In this document: one piece after another, positions 26,498 through 35,664 of the stretch
How the letters are laid out: every line of letters begins with the position of its first letter
How positions within the stretch are numbered: position 1 is the first letter of the stretch
IMG/VR virus record: IMGVR_UViG_3300038466_000104
Location: 1 to 42,901 of that record
Reading direction: 5' to 3' (one strand)
Source of the DNA: a virus
DNA length: 42,901 bases
Program-made: the position numbers and the translations under genes
The notes under the pieces: model-generated
What the model saw: only the letters and a program-made list of their open reading frames with translations
The model's database searches: none
What the model was told of the DNA's origin: nothing

Positions 26498-28849
26498 CTA
26501 CTCCATCTTGCCGAGGTTGACTTGTGTGGCCGTCTCCGAGACCGACCGGGTCCCCGCCACGGTCGCTCCGTCGGACTGGTAGAGCTTCTCCTCGACGTCG
26601 GTCATTTTCCGGGGGTGCTTGAAGTACTGGAACAGCCATTGGACCATCTTCCGGATCGTCCACGGCGGCGGGGGCGTGCCCATCAGTTCCGCGTAGGTGT
26701 CCGTTTCGAGCGCGTCCACGACCTCGGCGTTGACCTCGGACTTGGCCTGAGCAGTCAACCCCGTGCAGGGGACGCCAGGATTGCGGATCGCGCTCGTATC
26801 GGTCTTGATCGACTGCGAGGTCGATTCCTTGGCGAGGACGGGCGACCCCTCGATATCGGGAAGCGTGACCCCTTCCCACGATCCGGCCCCGTGCGACGCC
26901 GCGAGGTCGGCGCCGATCTTCCCGGAGAGGTGCTTCTGGATGAAGTATTGGGAGAAAGAGACCGTCCACGCCGCCCACGAGTAGTTCCATTCCGCAAGAA
27001 GCGATCCGTCGGCGGCGATCCACAAGGGGGCGGACGGATCTACGGGACAGGCGGGCATCACGACGTAGACCTTCCGGACTCCGGCCCCGCGCATCTGGAC
27101 GGATACTTCCAGGTATCCCCCGTCACACTCCGCGGCGGTTAGAATCAATGACGGGAATTTGACGGCGTCGAACCAGTTGGGCCCAACGGGAGTAAATGTC
27201 ACCCCGTCGAAGTCCCCAAGCGGACTTGCGTGGTCCACGAGTTGAATTCTCCCGCCGCCCTGTGGCACGCGAATATCCTGCCCGACAAACGACACCGGGT
27301 TGGTCCACACCGTCGTGTTCAGGGAACCGTCTTCTCGGTAATACTTCACGTCCTCGATCCGCTCCCCGCCTGCAAACAACCCCGCCCGGAGAAGATGCGG
27401 CATCTCCGACCTGCCCGTGTTCTCCCATATCTTTACGGGAAGGTCTTGGACTCGGGTTCCTATCTCGTCGGCGGAAATCGCACCCCGTACCGGAGTCCAA
27501 GTCGCCCAGGCCTGATCGAGGACGGTCCCGTCACGGAGGACAAGCCCCACCCCGTAGGAATCTCCCGCCTTTACAGAGACCGCGACATTTTCATACCCCG
27601 CGCCGTAGGCCTTATCGTAGAGGATCAGAAGGATCCCGTCCGAAGGGGCTCCCCCGACGAACTTCAGGAAGATCCCGCCAGCCCACCCGAGGTTCTGGTC
27701 CTTATGCCACCCCGTCTCGTCGAAGTACCCCGCGCGGCCACGGTCCCCGGTGATCGCGTCCCCGGAAAGCGTGTCACCCCATATTTCAACACTGGTCCCA
27801 GGAGCAAAGGGGGAGCCGCTCCACGCGATGTCCGTGACGTCGACCACGCCGAGGGCGGGCACGGACTGCCAGATCGCCCTCCGGACGGAATTCTGGAGAG
27901 AGGCAATCGAAGCCTCCCTTGCATACTCGGCGTCCCTCTTCTCGAGCCACGGCCCCCGGATCTCGAGCCCGGAGAGCTGGTAATTCGAGTAGCGGTAGAT
28001 CTGGCCGTCGTGCCCCAGGTAGAGCCCCCACGATGGCTCCGCCGCGTTGATCGCAATCCCTGGAAGATTGATCGTGCAGGTCCTGTAGATGACGCGGGTG
28101 TCGAGGAAGGAGATCGCAAGCGTCCCCGGCCCGAAGCTGTCCCCGTTCCGGTCGAAGGAGACGTAGCACCCCTCGGCCCACTCGTTACCCGTCCATCCCG
28201 GGTCGATCGTCAGGCCCGCGCCCGTTATGGTCGCCAGGAGCTTGCTGGTTTTTGTCCCGTCGCGGAACGTTTCCGAGATAATCCGGATGGTGCAGGGCGC
28301 CCCGATGTACCCCGAGTAGGAGGCGGAAAATCCATTCGGGCTCCACCCGTCGACCGGCAGCAGGTCCTTGGCGTCAAGGGCGGACTGGAGATTCCCGAGC
28401 TGTTGCTCCGTCGGAAGGGGAGCACCTGCGTGGTTGTAGGCCTTGATGACTCCCGCGGCGTCGGTGTCGAGCTTGTTCGCCGGGTTGACGAGAATGTCCC
28501 CCGGAGTTGCCAATTCCCACGGCATTTTCGAGACGACGAACAGATCGACCGCCATCGGGTCGACGTTTGCCGCCGTTGAATCGAGGGTCACGGTGTACGG
28601 GTTCAGGTCGTCAACGATGGTGAAGGCCTTGGTTACAGCCGTCGTCGGGAACTTCATCACGTAGACCCCGTCCCCGTTGGGCTCCGTAAATGTAGCCTCG
28701 TTGTACCCCGTGAGGGCGGTGCCGTCCGGCTTGATGATCTTTGTTGACAGCGATGCCAGCGAAAGCCCCACGGCAGACGAGCCGTTGTTGTAGAGAAGCG
28801 GGATGCGAAGGATGATGTCGGAAACGGACTGGCTTTTCCTCATCTGCAT
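26498..28849 (-). CDS. Large phage tail protein
   Basis: A 783-residue protein whose ATG directly follows the stop of the upstream gene (TAGATG). The N-terminal 100 residues look like a phage tail Ig/bacterial-surface style domain (ILRIPLLYNNGSSAVGLSL, KIIKPDGTALTGYNEA). Central beta-rich regions follow. The C-terminal 60 residues (TIRKMVQWLFQYFKHPRKMT ... ATQVNLGKME) have the shape seen at the end of many tail-fibre and tail-tip proteins. It is likely a structural tail-tip or side-fibre component. No enzyme motif is recognised. Confidence 0.65.
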   Translation of the reverse strand: MQMRKSQSVSDIILRIPLLYNNGSSAVGLSLASLSTKIIKPDGTALTGYNEATFTEPNGDGVYVMKFPTTAVTKAFTIVDDLNPYTVTLDSTAANVDPMAVDLFVVSKMPWELATPGDILVNPANKLDTDAAGVIKAYNHAGAPLPTEQQLGNLQSALDAKDLLPVDGWSPNGFSASYSGYIGAPCTIRIISETFRDGTKTSKLLATITGAGLTIDPGWTGNEWAEGCYVSFDRNGDSFGPGTLAISFLDTRVIYRTCTINLPGIAINAAEPSWGLYLGHDGQIYRYSNYQLSGLEIRGPWLEKRDAEYAREASIASLQNSVRRAIWQSVPALGVVDVTDIAWSGSPFAPGTSVEIWGDTLSGDAITGDRGRAGYFDETGWHKDQNLGWAGGIFLKFVGGAPSDGILLILYDKAYGAGYENVAVSVKAGDSYGVGLVLRDGTVLDQAWATWTPVRGAISADEIGTRVQDLPVKIWENTGRSEMPHLLRAGLFAGGERIEDVKYYREDGSLNTTVWTNPVSFVGQDIRVPQGGGRIQLVDHASPLGDFDGVTFTPVGPNWFDAVKFPSLILTAAECDGGYLEVSVQMRGAGVRKVYVVMPACPVDPSAPLWIAADGSLLAEWNYSWAAWTVSFSQYFIQKHLSGKIGADLAASHGAGSWEGVTLPDIEGSPVLAKESTSQSIKTDTSAIRNPGVPCTGLTAQAKSEVNAEVVDALETDTYAELMGTPPPPWTIRKMVQWLFQYFKHPRKMTDVEEKLYQSDGATVAGTRSVSETATQVNLGKME

Positions 28850-29401
28850 CTATCCGATCCTCCTTGCGGTGGCGGTCGCCTTCTTCCTCTTGCCGGACTC
28901 TTGGTAGGTGATCGTGAGCTGGACGTGGTCGATGTAGGCCGTCGAGTTGTTGGCGTTCGACTGGCATCCGATGGCCACCCCGAACGCCGAGGTGTTTATC
29001 TCGGAGGCTTCCCACGTCGTTCCCCACAGGTCCGCCGCCCCGCCGAAGGGGACCTGGTTTTCGGTCCCCGACCAGGCGGCTCCGCCCGAGCGATTCGCCC
29101 CCACCTTCACCGAGTTCCTGAGGAGCTGGACGAGCGTGTCCTGGACGCCTCCCGCTCCCCGGTACCGCTCGACCTCCACGAGAATCCCCTCGATCACCGC
29201 GTTCAAGGGAATCGCGAATCCGAACTGGGTCACGTAGAGGGCGTATGACGTAACCCCGTTGTCGAAGGAGTTGTCCGTAATCGAGGCGTAAACGTTGTTC
29301 GAGGTGTAGACGTTCCCCGGGTTCTGCCAGGGGAGTCCGTTCTGCCCGGCCTCGGAGACGTTGGCCGCCGATGTAGGGCTTCTGGGTCCCTGAACAGGCA
29401 T
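28850..29401 (-). CDS. Tail protein, beta-sandwich type
   Basis: A 183-residue protein whose ATG shares one base with the preceding stop (TAATG). It reads as one all-beta domain with a central ALYVTQFGFAIPLNAVIEGILVEVERY and a final TAYIDHVQLTITYQESGKRKK. This is the pattern of minor tail or fibre-associated beta-sandwich proteins. Tight coupling to both neighbours places it in the tail-tip complex; no precise role can be given. Confidence 0.7.
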   Translation of the reverse strand: MPVQGPRSPTSAANVSEAGQNGLPWQNPGNVYTSNNVYASITDNSFDNGVTSYALYVTQFGFAIPLNAVIEGILVEVERYRGAGGVQDTLVQLLRNSVKVGANRSGGAAWSGTENQVPFGGAADLWGTTWEASEINTSAFGVAIGCQSNANNSTAYIDHVQLTITYQESGKRKKATATARRIG

Positions 29402-30162
29402 TACTCCTTGACCCCCTCCATCTCGAGTTCCAGCGAGTCGTAGTACCCCAACAGACTGACCCCCGGCCGGTAGGCGTACCCTTCCTCCACCCGGACAAAC
29501 CGGACATCCTCCGGGTATCGGTCGAGATCCCACGCCCACAGGAACGGGTGAAGGTTGCTTGCGTATTGCTCCCAAAAGGGCAAGAACGTCCCCTCGACGA
29601 AGGACCTCGGGAGGTTCGACCACTTCGCCCTGATCCGGTACGGCTTGAACCGGACCACCGTGCCCAGGACATGGCCCGCCTTGCTGCGGTTGGTTTCCGC
29701 CTCGATCGCTTCTTCCGCCGGTATAAAGGGGGCGTCCAGCGGATACGGGAAGACGATCCGCGTTCCCAACAGAAGCACCGCCATCGAGGGCGCATCGATC
29801 GCCGAGTCGATCCCCACCCGCCACCACCTGGCGGACGCCGTGGGGAAGGTTTTCAGGATCGCCCTGTCCGAGGAAGGGACGAACCCCGTAAACCGGTTTG
29901 TCCAGGCAATCCCGTCCGGGGAGCTGTCCACCGTGACCTGCGCCTGCGCCGTGCCGAAGTTGTGCCCTACGACTCCGATCGAGTTGGCGCTCCTGGGCGT
30001 GGTGCAGTCGACGGTGATGAACTTCTGGCCCGGGGAGGCCGCCTTCCACTTCGTGAAGGTCTTTAAGTCCCGCAAGTTAAGGACGTCGTACCCGCCCCAC
30101 GTGTCGGTTGCCACGGGCGTCCCGTCCAGGAACCGGCTGTCAGCCAGAATCACCGGGTTCAT
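29401..30162 (-). CDS. Tail distal protein after the tape measure
   Basis: A 253-residue protein, immediately following the tape-measure stop (TAGATG). The N-terminal half is a discoidin-like/F5-8C-type beta-sandwich (LKTFTKWKAASPGQKFITVDC, SIGVVGHNF, RWWRVGID). The C-terminal half (RFKPYRIRAKWSNL, FLPFWEQYASNLHPFLWAWD) resembles phage minor tail proteins at the gpM/gpL position. It probably builds the distal tail ring. Confidence 0.7.
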   Translation of the reverse strand: MNPVILADSRFLDGTPVATDTWGGYDVLNLRDLKTFTKWKAASPGQKFITVDCTTPRSANSIGVVGHNFGTAQAQVTVDSSPDGIAWTNRFTGFVPSSDRAILKTFPTASARWWRVGIDSAIDAPSMAVLLLGTRIVFPYPLDAPFIPAEEAIEAETNRSKAGHVLGTVVRFKPYRIRAKWSNLPRSFVEGTFLPFWEQYASNLHPFLWAWDLDRYPEDVRFVRVEEGYAYRPGVSLLGYYDSLELEMEGVKE

Positions 30163-32868
30163 CTACCTCACCCCGTCGGCCATCGCCTTGGTGATCGAGG
30201 GGACAAGTTCCCGAGCGAACTGATCGTGGTCCACCACGTTGCCGTAGATGTGGACGTTTACGACTTGCGTCGTTTTCTTTTGCTCTGCGTCCCCTGTTTC
30301 GTTCGGGGCAGTAGGCGTCCCGGCCGCCGGAATTGAGGGCATCCCTGCACCTCCTCCGGAGACCGACACCCCTGCTCCGCCCCCGGGCTGCATCGACTGG
30401 ATCTGCCGGACCCTTGCCATTCCGGAGAGGATCGCCGCAGCCGCCGCGGCGGCCCCGAGTACCGGTCCCACGATCGGGATGCCGGATAAAGCCGCATACG
30501 ACCCCTGGGCCGCCTTGTAGGTGTCGATGATGGTCTCCGCGATCCGGAAGGCCTTCATCGCGGCAAAGGCCGCCTTGTTCTTCTGGCCGGAGAGGTTGTA
30601 GAGCGACTCGGCCAAAGATCCCATCGTCCCCATCGCCGTGGAGGCGATGGCTAGCTTCTGCTGCTCCGTTACCTGGGCGCTCTCGGTGTCCCACTGCCGG
30701 TAGCTATTCAAGAGCTCTGCCTGCCACTGCTGGCGGGAGGCGAAGAGTTCGTCCTCCGTCGCCCCGGCGGCGGCCTTCGCCTCGAACTCCGCCTGCGCCT
30801 GCAGACGGATTTTCTCCAGCTTCTGCTGGTGGTAGGAATCCAGGGAGGCCAGCTGCTCGGAATACGGGTCCGCCCCGGCGGCGAACGCCCCCAGGTCCCC
30901 GATCCCCTGGGCCAGCCCGGAGAATCCGGCCCCCGCCGCGCCGGCAACGCCCTGCAGGCCGGACAACATCGCCTGCATCCGCTCCTGGGTATGCTGCCGC
31001 TCGACGTTGGCCCGCTCCCGGGCCAGGTTCAAGAGGATCGTCTCCTGTTCGATGAGGGTGTTGCCTACCTCGTCCGCCTCCCGGCGGCGGGTGCCAAAGA
31101 GCTGTTGCTCTATCCTCGAATACTCCTCCTCGTACTTGAGCCTCTCCGCAGCGGTAATCCCGGCGACCTGCGAGAGAGCCAGCTCCTGCTCCATCCGCAG
31201 ACGCAGGACCTCGCGCTCCCGGTCGTATTTGGCACGGGTTACTTCCGCATGGGTGATGAGGCCGGTTTTGAGGGCCTGCTGGTCCATCGACTCAAGGATC
31301 GAGTTTTCCGATTCCTTGTTCCGGATGGCCTCGTCCATCTTCGCCTTCGCCAACTCCCGGGCGTTCTCCAGCTCCTTCGCCTGGATGGCGTAGGCCCGCT
31401 CCGTCTCAAGCGCGTTCAGATCGCGGTTTATCTGAACGATCTGGTTCCACAGTCCCACCTGCTTTGCCGTATTCCGCTCCGCCAACAGATCCAGGGACAA
31501 CTTCTCACGCTGCACTTCGAGGACCTGAGCTTGCACGTCGTACTGCGCACCGATTGATGCCACATCGGAGACCTCGCCCATCTTGCGGCGGAACTCCATT
31601 ACCTTCTGGGCTGCCTGGATGTCGGTCTGAGCCCGTTTCTCCTCCGCTTCCCTGCCCGATGCAGCGATCTCCCGATCGATCTTCCCGATCTCCGAGGCGA
31701 CCCATTCCGCGACCTTTACCTTCGAGGCCCCCTGCCGTTCGTACTCGGCAGCCTGCCGGCGGATCAGGTCGATATCGCCCATGGCGTTCTTGGCGACCAG
31801 ATCGTCGATCTGGCGGTTTAATTTCTGGATCTCGGCGGACATTCCCCCGAGCCCCTGCGCCGCAAGAGGAGCGCCCTTGCTCAGGTCGTGGACGGTCTCG
31901 AGAATCGAGGCGATGTTTTCCTTTGCCTCAATCGCGGAAGCGGCCGCGTTGGAAAACATCTCGTCCGAGCGCTGCCCCCACCTCTCGGTGGCTCCTTGGG
32001 TTATGTGGAGGAAATCCGTCATGCGGGCGAAGTTCTGGACGACCGTGGCGATCGCACCGGCAAGCCCGTACCCAAGCGTCATGGCCACCTGAAACACGCC
32101 GATTAAGGGCTGCCCCACCAGGAGAAGAAGCTCGCCCAGGTAGTACTTGAGCTTGTTGATGGAGTTCGTAAAACGGGTAAGCCGGTCGGCGGAGGATAGC
32201 GCCTCGTCCCCGAGCGTCTTCTGTATAGCCGTCATCTTCTCGGCCGCGATCGTATACATCGCCTGGGCTTTTTCCGCCTGCGTCATCCGGGAGGCGAGAT
32301 CCCCATACTTGGTGTCCAAGTCCACGATCCCGACCAAGGCTTTCAGTCCCCGTTCCCGGCCCGTGGCGATCGACTCCGACAGGAGCTGGAACCCTTCCGC
32401 TGCGGAGACCGTCCCACCTTTGATGTGTTCCAAGGTCACTGCCCATGACGCCATCTGCGCCACCTGCTCGGGCCGCAAGCCTTTCATCAGCGCGTCGCCT
32501 GCGATCCGGGCGGCATCTCCCATGCCGATTAAGCCGTGCGACATCGTGCCGATCTTGGTGGTTAGATCCTTGGCCGTCATCCCGTATTGCCGGGTGAGAG
32601 CGTCGAGGGCGGCCATCGATTCATCGATTTGCGCGGCCTTCTCCATGAAATCCCACATCTTCTGCAGGGCCAGCCATGCAGCCGTAACCCCGGCGGTGAT
32701 CTCCAGCCAGTTCCTCTTAAACGACTCGTAATACCCCTTCAAGCCCGACAGGACAGACTTCGTTCCTTCGGATAACTGCCGGTTTGCCTGATCCACCGCC
32801 CCCGTGGCCGCAACCGCCCCGGAAGGGTCGCCGGTAATCTCGATGTGGATGCGGTTCTCGTCAGCCAT
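30163..32868 (-). CDS. Tail tape measure protein
   Basis: A 901-residue protein that sets tail length and lies in the tail lumen. Long coiled-coil regions dominate (about 350-640, rich in Glu/Ala/Arg/Gln). Early hydrophobic stretches are present (YYLGELLLLVGQPLIGVFQVAMTLGYG), and the C-terminus has the typical AFAAMKAFRIAETIIDTYKAAQGSYAAL ... GPVLGAAAAAAAILSGMARVRQ block of lambda-like tape measures. It follows the G/GT-type frameshift genes, as in lambda. Its start overlaps the end of the GT frame by 8 nt. Confidence 0.93.
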   Translation of the reverse strand: MADENRIHIEITGDPSGAVAATGAVDQANRQLSEGTKSVLSGLKGYYESFKRNWLEITAGVTAAWLALQKMWDFMEKAAQIDESMAALDALTRQYGMTAKDLTTKIGTMSHGLIGMGDAARIAGDALMKGLRPEQVAQMASWAVTLEHIKGGTVSAAEGFQLLSESIATGRERGLKALVGIVDLDTKYGDLASRMTQAEKAQAMYTIAAEKMTAIQKTLGDEALSSADRLTRFTNSINKLKYYLGELLLLVGQPLIGVFQVAMTLGYGLAGAIATVVQNFARMTDFLHITQGATERWGQRSDEMFSNAAASAIEAKENIASILETVHDLSKGAPLAAQGLGGMSAEIQKLNRQIDDLVAKNAMGDIDLIRRQAAEYERQGASKVKVAEWVASEIGKIDREIAASGREAEEKRAQTDIQAAQKVMEFRRKMGEVSDVASIGAQYDVQAQVLEVQREKLSLDLLAERNTAKQVGLWNQIVQINRDLNALETERAYAIQAKELENARELAKAKMDEAIRNKESENSILESMDQQALKTGLITHAEVTRAKYDREREVLRLRMEQELALSQVAGITAAERLKYEEEYSRIEQQLFGTRRREADEVGNTLIEQETILLNLARERANVERQHTQERMQAMLSGLQGVAGAAGAGFSGLAQGIGDLGAFAAGADPYSEQLASLDSYHQQKLEKIRLQAQAEFEAKAAAGATEDELFASRQQWQAELLNSYRQWDTESAQVTEQQKLAIASTAMGTMGSLAESLYNLSGQKNKAAFAAMKAFRIAETIIDTYKAAQGSYAALSGIPIVGPVLGAAAAAAAILSGMARVRQIQSMQPGGGAGVSVSGGGAGMPSIPAAGTPTAPNETGDAEQKKTTQVVNVHIYGNVVDHDQFARELVPSITKAMADGVR

Positions 32869-33154
32869 GGCCTGCCTTCAATCCCTCGAGGTGTTCGCGC
32901 ATGATCCCGAGATCAATCCACTCCTCAGGGCTAAGATCGTTCTTGCCGAACGGATACCCGCCCCGCTGGAGGGCGTACAAAAACCAGATGTGGTGGAACC
33001 AGGTGGAAGGTTGAAAGTTACCTTTGCGCTGCGGACAGGTCGGGCAGACTTCCTCCGATACGCTAAATCCCGGCGGGAAGCTCCCGGCGCATTCCTGGAC
33101 TTTCTGCGGCGTGGCCGGGCACTGGGATAGCCAGGCCTTCAGCTCTTCCCCAAA
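32861..33154 (-). CDS. GT-type frameshift extension of the tail assembly chaperone
   Basis: A 97-codon open frame with no suitable start near its beginning, lying in the -1 frame relative to the upstream chaperone gene. It runs from the slip site to a TGA at 32861 inside the tape-measure start (ATGGCTGA). Coding features are strong: four cysteines in its first half (QCP, ECA, CPTCPQR), an aromatic helix (STWFHHIWFLYALQRGGYPFGKNDLSPEEWIDL) and dense, stop-free GC-rich sequence. It would be made only as a fusion to the G-like protein by ribosomal frameshifting, as lambda gpGT is, and would recruit the tail tube to the tape measure. Confidence 0.8.
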   Translation of the reverse strand, partial: FGEELKAWLSQCPATPQKVQECAGSFPPGFSVSEEVCPTCPQRKGNFQPSTWFHHIWFLYALQRGGYPFGKNDLSPEEWIDLGIMREHLEGLKAGHG

Positions 33155-33576
33155 GGGAGGCTCTCCTCGCCCTCCTCTTCAGTCGCCATGAGCTCCTCCG
33201 GGTCGGCTTGCGCTTCCTGCGTCACCTCGAACACCCGGAAGGCGAAGTTGGCCACCGTGCCGGCGAGGGCGGTTTTAAGGAGGTTCTTCCAGTCGGGGTA
33301 GTAATCAGGCGATGACGTATCGCTGGAGACCGGCTTCCCGTTCAGCGTGAAAACGCCGTCCTGAAAGCCCGTGAGGATCTTGAGGCCCATCTCGATCCGG
33401 GTGGGGACCACGTTGTTCACCACCTTGCCGTTTTTCTTCTGGAAGAGCCGGCTGTTGTAGGAAATGATCTCCTCGGTCGTGGGACGCCGATAATAGAGAT
33501 CGAAGGTGACGTCCTCCCCCTTCTGGTTCTTGGCCACCACGGGAAAGCGGTTCCTGTCGCACGAAAGATCGAACAT
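33139..33576 (-). CDS. Tail assembly chaperone (lambda gpG-like)
   Basis: A 145-residue protein between the tail tube and tape-measure genes, the place of gpG in lambda. It has a strong GGGAGG ribosome-binding site and an acidic C-terminus (ATEEEGEESLPLGKS). Near the 3' end the sequence CTC CCT TTG GGG AAG contains the -1 slip heptamer T TTG GGG (33154-33148, read in the zero frame), overlapping C CCT TTG. Slippage there enters the open frame that runs on to 32861. The protein is not part of the virion in the lambda model; it chaperones the tape measure. Confidence 0.85.
   Translation of the reverse strand: MFDLSCDRNRFPVVAKNQKGEDVTFDLYYRRPTTEEIISYNSRLFQKKNGKVVNNVVPTRIEMGLKILTGFQDGVFTLNGKPVSSDTSSPDYYPDWKNLLKTALAGTVANFAFRVFEVTQEAQADPEELMATEEEGEESLPLGKS
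33148..33157 (-). promoter_or_regulatory. Programmed -1 frameshift site
   Basis: On the minus strand the run CCCTTTGGGG provides two overlapping X-XXY-YYZ heptamers in the zero frame (C CCT TTG and T TTG GGG), 9 to 12 nt before the TGA of the chaperone gene. A -1 slip gives TTT GGG GAA GAG and continues for 97 codons. Lambda uses GGGAAAG at the same gene boundary. Confidence 0.75.
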
Positions 33577-33633
33577 TTGTTCCTCCCTTAAGAAAAATGG
33601 TCATCTGGCACGCGTGACACTGCGTGACAGATC

Positions 33634-34578
33634 TCAGTCGAAGATAAACGACACTTCGTCGTTGCCCGCGGGGCTTGGATTGATGACCAGCGGCAGGGCC
33701 ATGGTGAGCCGATTGTCCCGGTCGGCGTACTTCGGCACGTCCAGCTGCACACCGGGGCAGGAGATCCTGCACCGGTTACCGGAGGCCTGCCCGATGGTGG
33801 CCGCAAGCGCCACGGCCTGCGAGTTCTCCCACATCTGGAAGAAGTTCTTTGAGGATAACGCGACAGCTTCCGGATCGATCTCGCCGGAGACGCTTCGTTC
33901 CTTCACGAAGTAGGACACGATCCCCGTGGGGGAATTGGCGTCGGATCGCGCCGCGATCTCGTTTTTTACGTCGAGTTTGAGACTCTCGATCGCCGCCGAG
34001 TAGCCGTCGATGGATACCTGGGCGGACTTGAACACCAGCGGCTGCGACGTGGGGAAGGTCCCCACATCGATCGCCTGGTCCACAGGACCCGCGTAGATCC
34101 CCTGGAACTCCCACTTCGACTTCCCGTACTCGGCCGCCTTCGCCTCCACACTCGGCCCCGATCCGCGGCAGCCGAGCATCTTGTGGAGAATGTTGTGCTG
34201 CCAGAAGTAAAGGGTCAGGGAGTCGGCGTCGTCGATCTTGCTGTTCGGCGTGTAGGTGACGCTTTCCGACCCGGGCGTGCTGTCCACCGCTTCGTCGAAG
34301 TTGCACCCCCGGAAAAGCACCCCGATGTTGGGAGGGGTCGAAGGTACCGCCCCGCATCCCCGGATCGCCGTGGTGAAGGAGACTTTCAAGCCAGTCCCTA
34401 CGTTCACGACTGACCGCCCCCCGAAGAAGGATTTGACGTCCGCCAGTTCGAGTTTTTTCCCCATGACCTCGAACTCGGGGAGCTCGGTGAGGATCGCGTT
34501 CTGCGCGGCAGTGGGGACGGCGTCTACCCCGTAACCGGTCTCGCGTTTGGCAAGAAGAAGCGCCATGTTTTTAAGCAT
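33634..34578 (-). CDS. Major tail tube protein
   Basis: A 314-residue protein preceded by AGGGGG. The sequence is rich in beta strands and polar residues (KVSFTTAIRGCG, SVTYTPNSKIDDADSLTLYFWQHN, SKWEFQGIYAG, FKSAQVSIDGYSA). It ends with LTMALPLVINPSPAGNDEVSFIFD. Size, position between tail terminator and chaperone, and beta-rich pattern fit the tube subunit of a long non-contractile tail. No sheath gene is found nearby, which supports siphovirus morphology. Confidence 0.8.
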   Translation of the reverse strand: MLKNMALLLAKRETGYGVDAVPTAAQNAILTELPEFEVMGKKLELADVKSFFGGRSVVNVGTGLKVSFTTAIRGCGAVPSTPPNIGVLFRGCNFDEAVDSTPGSESVTYTPNSKIDDADSLTLYFWQHNILHKMLGCRGSGPSVEAKAAEYGKSKWEFQGIYAGPVDQAIDVGTFPTSQPLVFKSAQVSIDGYSAAIESLKLDVKNEIAARSDANSPTGIVSYFVKERSVSGEIDPEAVALSSKNFFQMWENSQAVALAATIGQASGNRCRISCPGVQLDVPKYADRDNRLTMALPLVINPSPAGNDEVSFIFD

Positions 34579-34605
34579 TTATCTACCCCCTTCTAATGAA
34601 CAAGA

Positions 34606-35040
34606 TCATGCCGGTCTTGGGGTCTGGTACTTAACCACAGCGGTGACCTTGGCCAGCCCCGTGAGCTTTCCTTCGTGGTCCATGAACATCTCGTCGGACT
34701 GGATCGCGGTGTCCCACGCCAACCCTCCCCAGGTGGGGTCGGAATCGATGGACCGGACCACGTCCCCGATCGCCTGACGAACGACAGACGGCGTGGCCGC
34801 CCCGGAGGCTGCCCCGAGGATGAACTCGACGGTCAGGGAGACATTTCGAAATCCCCCGGTGAGTTCGGCTACCGTTTGCTCCGTGTCCCTGAAACACACC
34901 CCGGGAAGTTCGGAATCCGCGAAAGCCGTCACCTTCCACTCGAAGACGTGCAGCCCCAACTCCGTCCCGTAGCCGTTCGCCGTCCGGATGGAAGTAAGCC
35001 TGGCCTTGACCGCATCGACGATCTCCTGACGGGCGCTCAT
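34606..35040 (-). CDS. Tail terminator protein (gpU-like)
   Basis: A 144-residue protein whose ATG overlaps the previous stop (ATGA). It reads IVDAVKARLTSIRTANGYGTELG ... VSLTVEFILGA ... VKYQTPRPA, the pattern of phage tail-terminator/minor tail proteins (gpU/gp17-like): N-terminal helix, then beta strands. It would cap the tail tube before head joining. The position right before the tube gene is as in lambda. Confidence 0.75.
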   Translation of the reverse strand: MSARQEIVDAVKARLTSIRTANGYGTELGLHVFEWKVTAFADSELPGVCFRDTEQTVAELTGGFRNVSLTVEFILGAASGAATPSVVRQAIGDVVRSIDSDPTWGGLAWDTAIQSDEMFMDHEGKLTGLAKVTAVVKYQTPRPA

Positions 35041-35363
35041 CAGACGGGATCCTTCGAGAGGATGAGCACGGTCACGCCCGTGCCATCGGGCCTGACCTCG
35101 ATGACGAAATAGGTCGTCCCAGAAACCGCGAGAGCGGCCCCGTGGGAGACACCCGGGACGTCGGCATCCCGGCAAGTCGCTCGCGGGGAGGTCGATTCAA
35201 CCGCAGCGTTCTGCGAAAGCCGGTCGTACTCTGCGGCGGCGTACTCGTTCTCGAAGATGACGGGGATCTGCGACGGCGCACCGCCCACAGCCGACGTGTA
35301 GGTTGCCCAAACGGCAAAGCCGCCGTCCACGTCGAAGAAGGCCGCAAGGTCCGGATCGATCAC
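35040..35363 (-). CDS. Head-tail joining protein (lambda gpFII-like)
   Basis: A 107-residue protein starting with GTG at 35363 (AGGAG upstream) and overlapping the preceding stop (GTGA). The sequence is beta-rich, with PVIFENEY in the middle and TTYFVIEVRPDGTGVTVLILSKD at the end. This suits the FII/attachment family of joining proteins of about 110-120 residues. It links the neck to the tail. Confidence 0.7.
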   Translation of the reverse strand: MIDPDLAAFFDVDGGFAVWATYTSAVGGAPSQIPVIFENEYAAAEYDRLSQNAAVESTSPRATCRDADVPGVSHGAALAVSGTTYFVIEVRPDGTGVTVLILSKDPV

Positions 35364-35578
35364 CGCGTTCTCCTTGCACCCTTCCTTGCGCTGTCCTCTC
35401 CCTCTGCATCGTCCACAGCGGAAGCCTCAGGGGAAACCTCGTCCGGCTCCGTCTGGAGGATGGCCCGCTCCATTCCGATCAGCAGACGCGCCTCGTAATC
35501 GTCGACTTCCGCCACGTCCCCGACGGCAAACGGCTTGCCGCCGATGAACACTGGCACGGTAACCTTGATCTTCTTCAT
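35360..35578 (-). CDS. Small structural-module protein (gpFI-like position)
   Basis: A 72-residue protein from the ATG at 35578 with a GGAGG ribosome-binding site. A compact beta domain (KKIKVTVPVFIGGKPFAVGDVAEVDDYEARLLIGM) is followed by an acidic tail ending in basic residues. It occupies the slot between capsid and joining protein. Similar short KVTVP...G...GDV proteins occur next to capsid genes in other phages; the function is unknown. Confidence 0.7.
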   Translation of the reverse strand: MKKIKVTVPVFIGGKPFAVGDVAEVDDYEARLLIGMERAILQTEPDEVSPEASAVDDAEGEDSARKGARRTR

Positions 35579-35601
35579 CGTCGCTCCTCCGGATGAAAGA
35601 C

Positions 35602-35629
35602 GGGGGCCGCCCACGAGGAAAAGGCCCCC
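35602..35629 (-). terminator. Possible hairpin after the capsid gene
   Basis: GGGGGCC (35602-35608) and GGCCCCC (35623-35629) form a 7-bp stem with a 14-base loop, between the capsid stop and the next gene. Only a weak T-rich stretch follows on the minus strand, so it may be a partial terminator or an RNA-stability hairpin. Confidence 0.35.
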
Positions 35630-35664
35630 ATCGTCAGTGGTTAATGTCATGTGTCAGGGCGGTA

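Noticed and set aside
33634-34578. Contractile (myovirus) tail
   Set aside because: No sheath gene or baseplate spike was found; gene order terminase-portal-capsid-tube-G/GT-tape measure fits a non-contractile lambda-like tail.
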